Assembly: GCA_013152045.1 (NCBI GenBank)
Contig: JAADGZ010000030.1
Span: 1-7,273 of the forward strand
Length of the DNA stretch: 7,273 nt
Reading direction: 5' to 3'
From: Gammaproteobacteria bacterium
GTDB lineage: Bacteria > Pseudomonadota > Gammaproteobacteria > UBA6429 > Thiohalophilaceae
A program made the translations under genes and the position numbers. The notes under the pieces are model-generated. The model was not told the origin of the DNA and searched no databases. It saw only the letters and a list, made by a program, of their open reading frames with translations. Each line of letters begins with the position of its first letter. Position 1 is the stretch's first letter. This document shows positions 6,047 to 7,273 of this stretch, one piece after another.

Positions 6047-7273
6047 TTAAGATTTGTTACATTCATGAAAAATACGCCTCGTACAGGTCCTGCAGATTTC
6101 ACGATCCAGCTTGTTATAGATGCCGGTAATCGCAGCCCGTTTCGACTGGAATACGTGATTGGCGCCAATGATATCCAGCGCCCCACATTTTTCCAGCGAA
6201 TCCCATAAGCCCTGCTTGACATTAATAAGATACAGACTGCCACCTCGAGCCTGACGCTTCTGCGCCTCCTTGGCCAGCGTGTCACCACCCTGGATATCTG
6301 CAAAGTTGATCCCTTCACAGACAACACCTAGATGCTTTTGTTCCGGATTATGACCTTCTATCTCGGCAAACACTTCCTGCACATGATTGACTGAACCAAA
6401 AAACATGGAACCATCGATACGCAGCAAACGTAACTGTGGACACTGAGACAACTCCGAATCACTAGATAAGGCATGCTTGGGCAAACGCGGATCGGGAGAG
6501 AGCGTCACAATGCGCGGCTTAGCCACACGCATTAGGTACAACACCAGTGACAGAAGCACGCCGGAGAAAATCGCCAACTCCAGCTCCAGGAACAGCGCGC
6601 CAAAAAAGGTCACCCCAAGAATACCAGTTTCACGACGACTACTCTTGAGTACATGACCGATTTCGTGGAAATCAATCAGCCCCCAGGCCACCAGAAACAA
6701 AATCCCGGCCATGGCTGCATTGGGTAAATAAGCGGCCAGTGGCCCCACCATCAGGACAATCAATATCAACAGGGAACCAGCAAATACCGCTGCCAATGGC
6801 GTCTTGGCACCCGCCTGATAGTTCAGACCACTACGGTTGAACGAGCCTGTGGCCACATAGCCCGAGAAAAAGGTACCGGCAAGATTGGACAGACCCTGAC
6901 CAATGAATTCCTGATTACCATCAATCCGCTGACCGCTGCGCATGGCCAGCGAACGACCGATAGAAACCGCCTCGGTAAGTGCAAACAAAGTCACCGCCAG
7001 CGCCGAGGTAGACAGATGTTTAATCGTATCTAGAGAAAAATCCGGCGCAGATAGCGGCGGCAAGGTTGCAGGCAACGCGCCCACCGAAGTAATACCGGTG
7101 ATTTCCAGCCCATACATGCGGTTTAACACCCACGCAGCAAGGCTGCCGACCAGCATTGAAACAATCAGATAGGGTATTTTGGGAACCCAGCGCTTCACGG
7201 CAATACCCGATAGCAAGGTAACGATTGCCACCCCGGTAATATAAGGATTGATATCGCCAATCTGAAGCCAGAA
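6047..7273 (-). CDS. SulP-family anion transporter with C-terminal STAS domain, 5' end outside window
   Basis: C-terminal 408 residues of a SulP/SLC26-type inner-membrane anion transporter; the frame is open to the window edge, so the N-terminal part is missing. Substrates known for the family include sulfate and bicarbonate; this one cannot be assigned. Visible, counting from the first in-window codon: LFALTEAVSIGRSLA (about 96-110), the SulP signature region ATGSFNRSGLNYQAGAKTPL (141-160), hydrophobic segments to about 248, then a STAS domain (about 280-385, starting RLLRIDGSMFFGSVNHVQ). In the STAS loop that usually reads D-S-x-G the sequence is FADIQGG, so the serine is absent. The tail has three cysteines spaced CX2CX7C (394, 397, 405). 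A GTG at 7231 is an internal codon, not the start. Placement 21 bp before the response regulator makes it the first visible operon gene. Confidence 0.93.
   Translation of the reverse strand, partial: FWLQIGDINPYITGVAIVTLLSGIAVKRWVPKIPYLIVSMLVGSLAAWVLNRMYGLEITGITSVGALPATLPPLSAPDFSLDTIKHLSTSALAVTLFALTEAVSIGRSLAMRSGQRIDGNQEFIGQGLSNLAGTFFSGYVATGSFNRSGLNYQAGAKTPLAAVFAGSLLILIVLMVGPLAAYLPNAAMAGILFLVAWGLIDFHEIGHVLKSSRRETGILGVTFFGALFLELELAIFSGVLLSLVLYLMRVAKPRIVTLSPDPRLPKHALSSDSELSQCPQLRLLRIDGSMFFGSVNHVQEVFAEIEGHNPEQKHLGVVCEGINFADIQGGDTLAKEAQKRQARGGSLYLINVKQGLWDSLEKCGALDIIGANHVFQSKRAAITGIYNKLDREICRTCTRRIFHECNKS

Noticed and set aside
6013..6327. 104-aa minus-strand ORF overlapping the SulP 3' end
   Set aside because: It is an out-of-frame shadow of the STAS-encoding sequence, spanning the sulP stop and the response regulator start.

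Overview
The window reads as chromosomal DNA of a gammaproteobacterium. GC is moderate. The response regulator and histidine kinase resemble the ColR/ColS type, TrkH is full length, and the left edge carries a GTTCCCACGC-type hairpin repeat of a kind I associate with sulfur-oxidising and methane-oxidising gammaproteobacteria. The repeat link is from memory, and I cannot fix a genus. All five protein genes lie on the minus strand, so transcription runs from right to left.

In transcription order: (1) 7273-6047, a SulP-family anion transporter with a C-terminal STAS domain, whose 5' end lies outside the window. (2) 6025-5339, an OmpR/PhoB-class response regulator, 21 bp downstream. (3) 5355-4102, a membrane histidine kinase whose most likely start overlaps the regulator by 17 bp. 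These three look like one operon, closed by a 10-bp perfect hairpin (4077-4104) that contains the kinase stop codon. (4) 3974-2514, the potassium channel subunit TrkH, with no trkA beside it. (5) After a 287-bp intergenic region with promoter-like and palindromic sequence, 2226-280, an SLC13/DASS-type permease carrying two RCK_C (TrkA_C) domains in its central loop. It starts at TTG behind a strong ribosome binding site. (6) 1-265, two copies of a 139-bp repeat made of hairpins, starting 14 bp past the permease stop codon.

The theme is ion transport and its control: an anion transporter made with a two-component system, a K+ uptake channel, and a second anion-type permease with nucleotide-sensing-type domains. 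No gene here is clearly outside known families. The less ordinary points are the repeat with one compensatory base-pair change, the palindrome cluster and possible 15-codon leader upstream of the permease, the SulP/two-component linkage, and the altered STAS motif plus cysteine tail of the SulP protein. I see no convincing evidence of a wholly new system.
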